From Orrella marina (GTDB taxonomy: Bacteria; Pseudomonadota; Gammaproteobacteria; Burkholderiales; Burkholderiaceae_B), in contig NZ_CP028901.1 of NCBI RefSeq assembly GCF_003058465.1, forward strand, positions 3,968,001 through 4,032,000: 64,000 nt of DNA. Reading direction: 5' to 3'. Shown one piece after another: positions 63,530 through 64,000 of this stretch (positions are counted from its first letter, which is position 1; the number at the start of each line of letters is the position of its first letter). The notes below the pieces were generated by a model, which made no database searches, was not told where the DNA came from, and saw only the letters and a program-made list of their open reading frames with translations. The position numbers were made by a program, and so were the translations under genes.

Positions 63530-64000
63530 ATGTCGCAAAAGATTTCAGTTTCACGTCGTGCCGTGTTGCTGGGTGCTTCGTGTGCAGTTGCCCTGTCGGC
63601 GGTATCATTTCAACTGCCTGTCATGGCAGCACAAGACTGGCCTACTCAGCCAGTCAACCTGGTGGTCGGTTTTGGGGTTGGCGGCAGCGCTGATCGCTTC
63701 TCCCGCCTGCTTGCGCAGTACCTGGAGCCCGAACTCGGCAAGCCAGTTGTGGTGGTGAACCGACCGGGAGCAGGGGGACAGTTGGCGGCTACGTATGTTC
63801 TGGCGCAAGGTGACAGTGGCCATTCGCTGTTGTCGACATCGATGTCTCCTTATCTTGCCAACTCGATCGTACACACCGGTGCTACCTACACCATGGACGA
63901 TTTTGCGTTTGTTAACGGTCAGTGGTCTGACTACGACCTGATTGCTGTCAACGCCGAACTGCCTATCAAAACGTTGCCTGAGTTGCTCGAGTCGATCAAG
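63530..64000 (+). CDS. Bug-family tripartite tricarboxylate transporter receptor (C-terminus beyond the window)
   Basis: The 157 residues seen run to the right edge with no stop. ATG 63530 follows GGAGAG. A twin-Arg-like leader ('ISVSRRAVLLGASCAVA') ends near residue 36. The mature part starts 'WPTQPVNLVVGFGVGGSADRF', then 'VVVVNRPGAGGQLAATYV', the start and loop motifs of TctC/Bug receptors. These periplasmic proteins bind carboxylates such as citrate, glutamate or aromatic acids for TctAB-type importers; many are orphan. Divergent from the GntR gene, which may control it. Confidence 0.92.
   Translation, partial: MSQKISVSRRAVLLGASCAVALSAVSFQLPVMAAQDWPTQPVNLVVGFGVGGSADRFSRLLAQYLEPELGKPVVVVNRPGAGGQLAATYVLAQGDSGHSLLSTSMSPYLANSIVHTGATYTMDDFAFVNGQWSDYDLIAVNAELPIKTLPELLESIK

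Overview
The window reads as chromosomal DNA of a betaproteobacterium, most likely Burkholderiales/Alcaligenaceae. This rests on gene content: a Bug-type tripartite-tricarboxylate receptor at the right edge, a double-length UvrA, the block dusB-fis-purH-ruvC-ruvA, and a UbiH-family hydroxylase next to pepP. It is an inference, not a taxonomic test. Genes are dense on both strands. I see no rRNA, tRNA, CRISPR array or prophage.

Layout. 1-2.2 kb: a cut-off family-5 solute-binding protein, divergent from an Asp/Glu/hydantoin racemase. 2.2-10.9 kb: a tightly coupled minus-strand run of uvrA (double length), pabB, a PabC-like lyase and an MFS carrier. 11-13.7 kb: a 42-residue basic ORF, a TauD-like dioxygenase and a decayed IS605-type TnpA/TnpB remnant. 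13.7-19.3 kb: selO and a three-gene iron/phosphonate-type ABC importer closed by a strong terminator. 19.6-25.1 kb: an Rpn-like nuclease with a 12-bp tandem repeat, a flavocytochrome-c-type sulfide dehydrogenase flavoprotein, an acidic hypothetical and ettA. 25.6-29.4 kb: minCDE and glnS. 29.5-33.3 kb: a divergent CydA-like/CydB-like pair translationally coupled to an HRDC-less recQ. 33.3-44.9 kb: a DHA2-type MFS pump and ruvB, then PLP dehydratase, NDUFA9-like, CMD-family and MscS genes, then ruvA, ruvC, purH, fis, dusB. 44.9-51.6 kb: a Ubi hydroxylase, TM2 protein, pepP, CtaG-like protein, galU and a BepA-like M48 protease. 51.7-52.3 kb: an IS200-type element with an intact TnpA. 52.3-58.6 kb: Bcr/CflA pump, YheT hydrolase, NTF2-like and zinc-finger proteins, azlCD, and an RhlE helicase. 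58.8-64 kb: acnA, a PrpB-family lyase and a GntR regulator, divergent from a Bug receptor.

Most of this is housekeeping: nucleotide excision repair and Holliday-junction processing, folate (pABA) synthesis, division-site placement, tRNA charging and modification, purine synthesis, ubiquinone synthesis, outer-membrane quality control and the TCA cycle. The less ordinary parts are the reduced CydAB-like pair that has lost canonical ligand and proton-channel residues, the fused tandem UvrA, the two generations of IS200/IS605 elements, and the repeat-bearing Rpn protein.

A data-quality pattern matters for reading 21-36 kb. Five single-base deficits in homopolymer runs break or fuse four otherwise intact genes: the FCSD gene (twice), ettA, ruvB and the PLP dehydratase. 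Restoring one base at each site gives family-typical proteins. The apparent 888-residue RuvB-transporter fusion is therefore probably an artefact.
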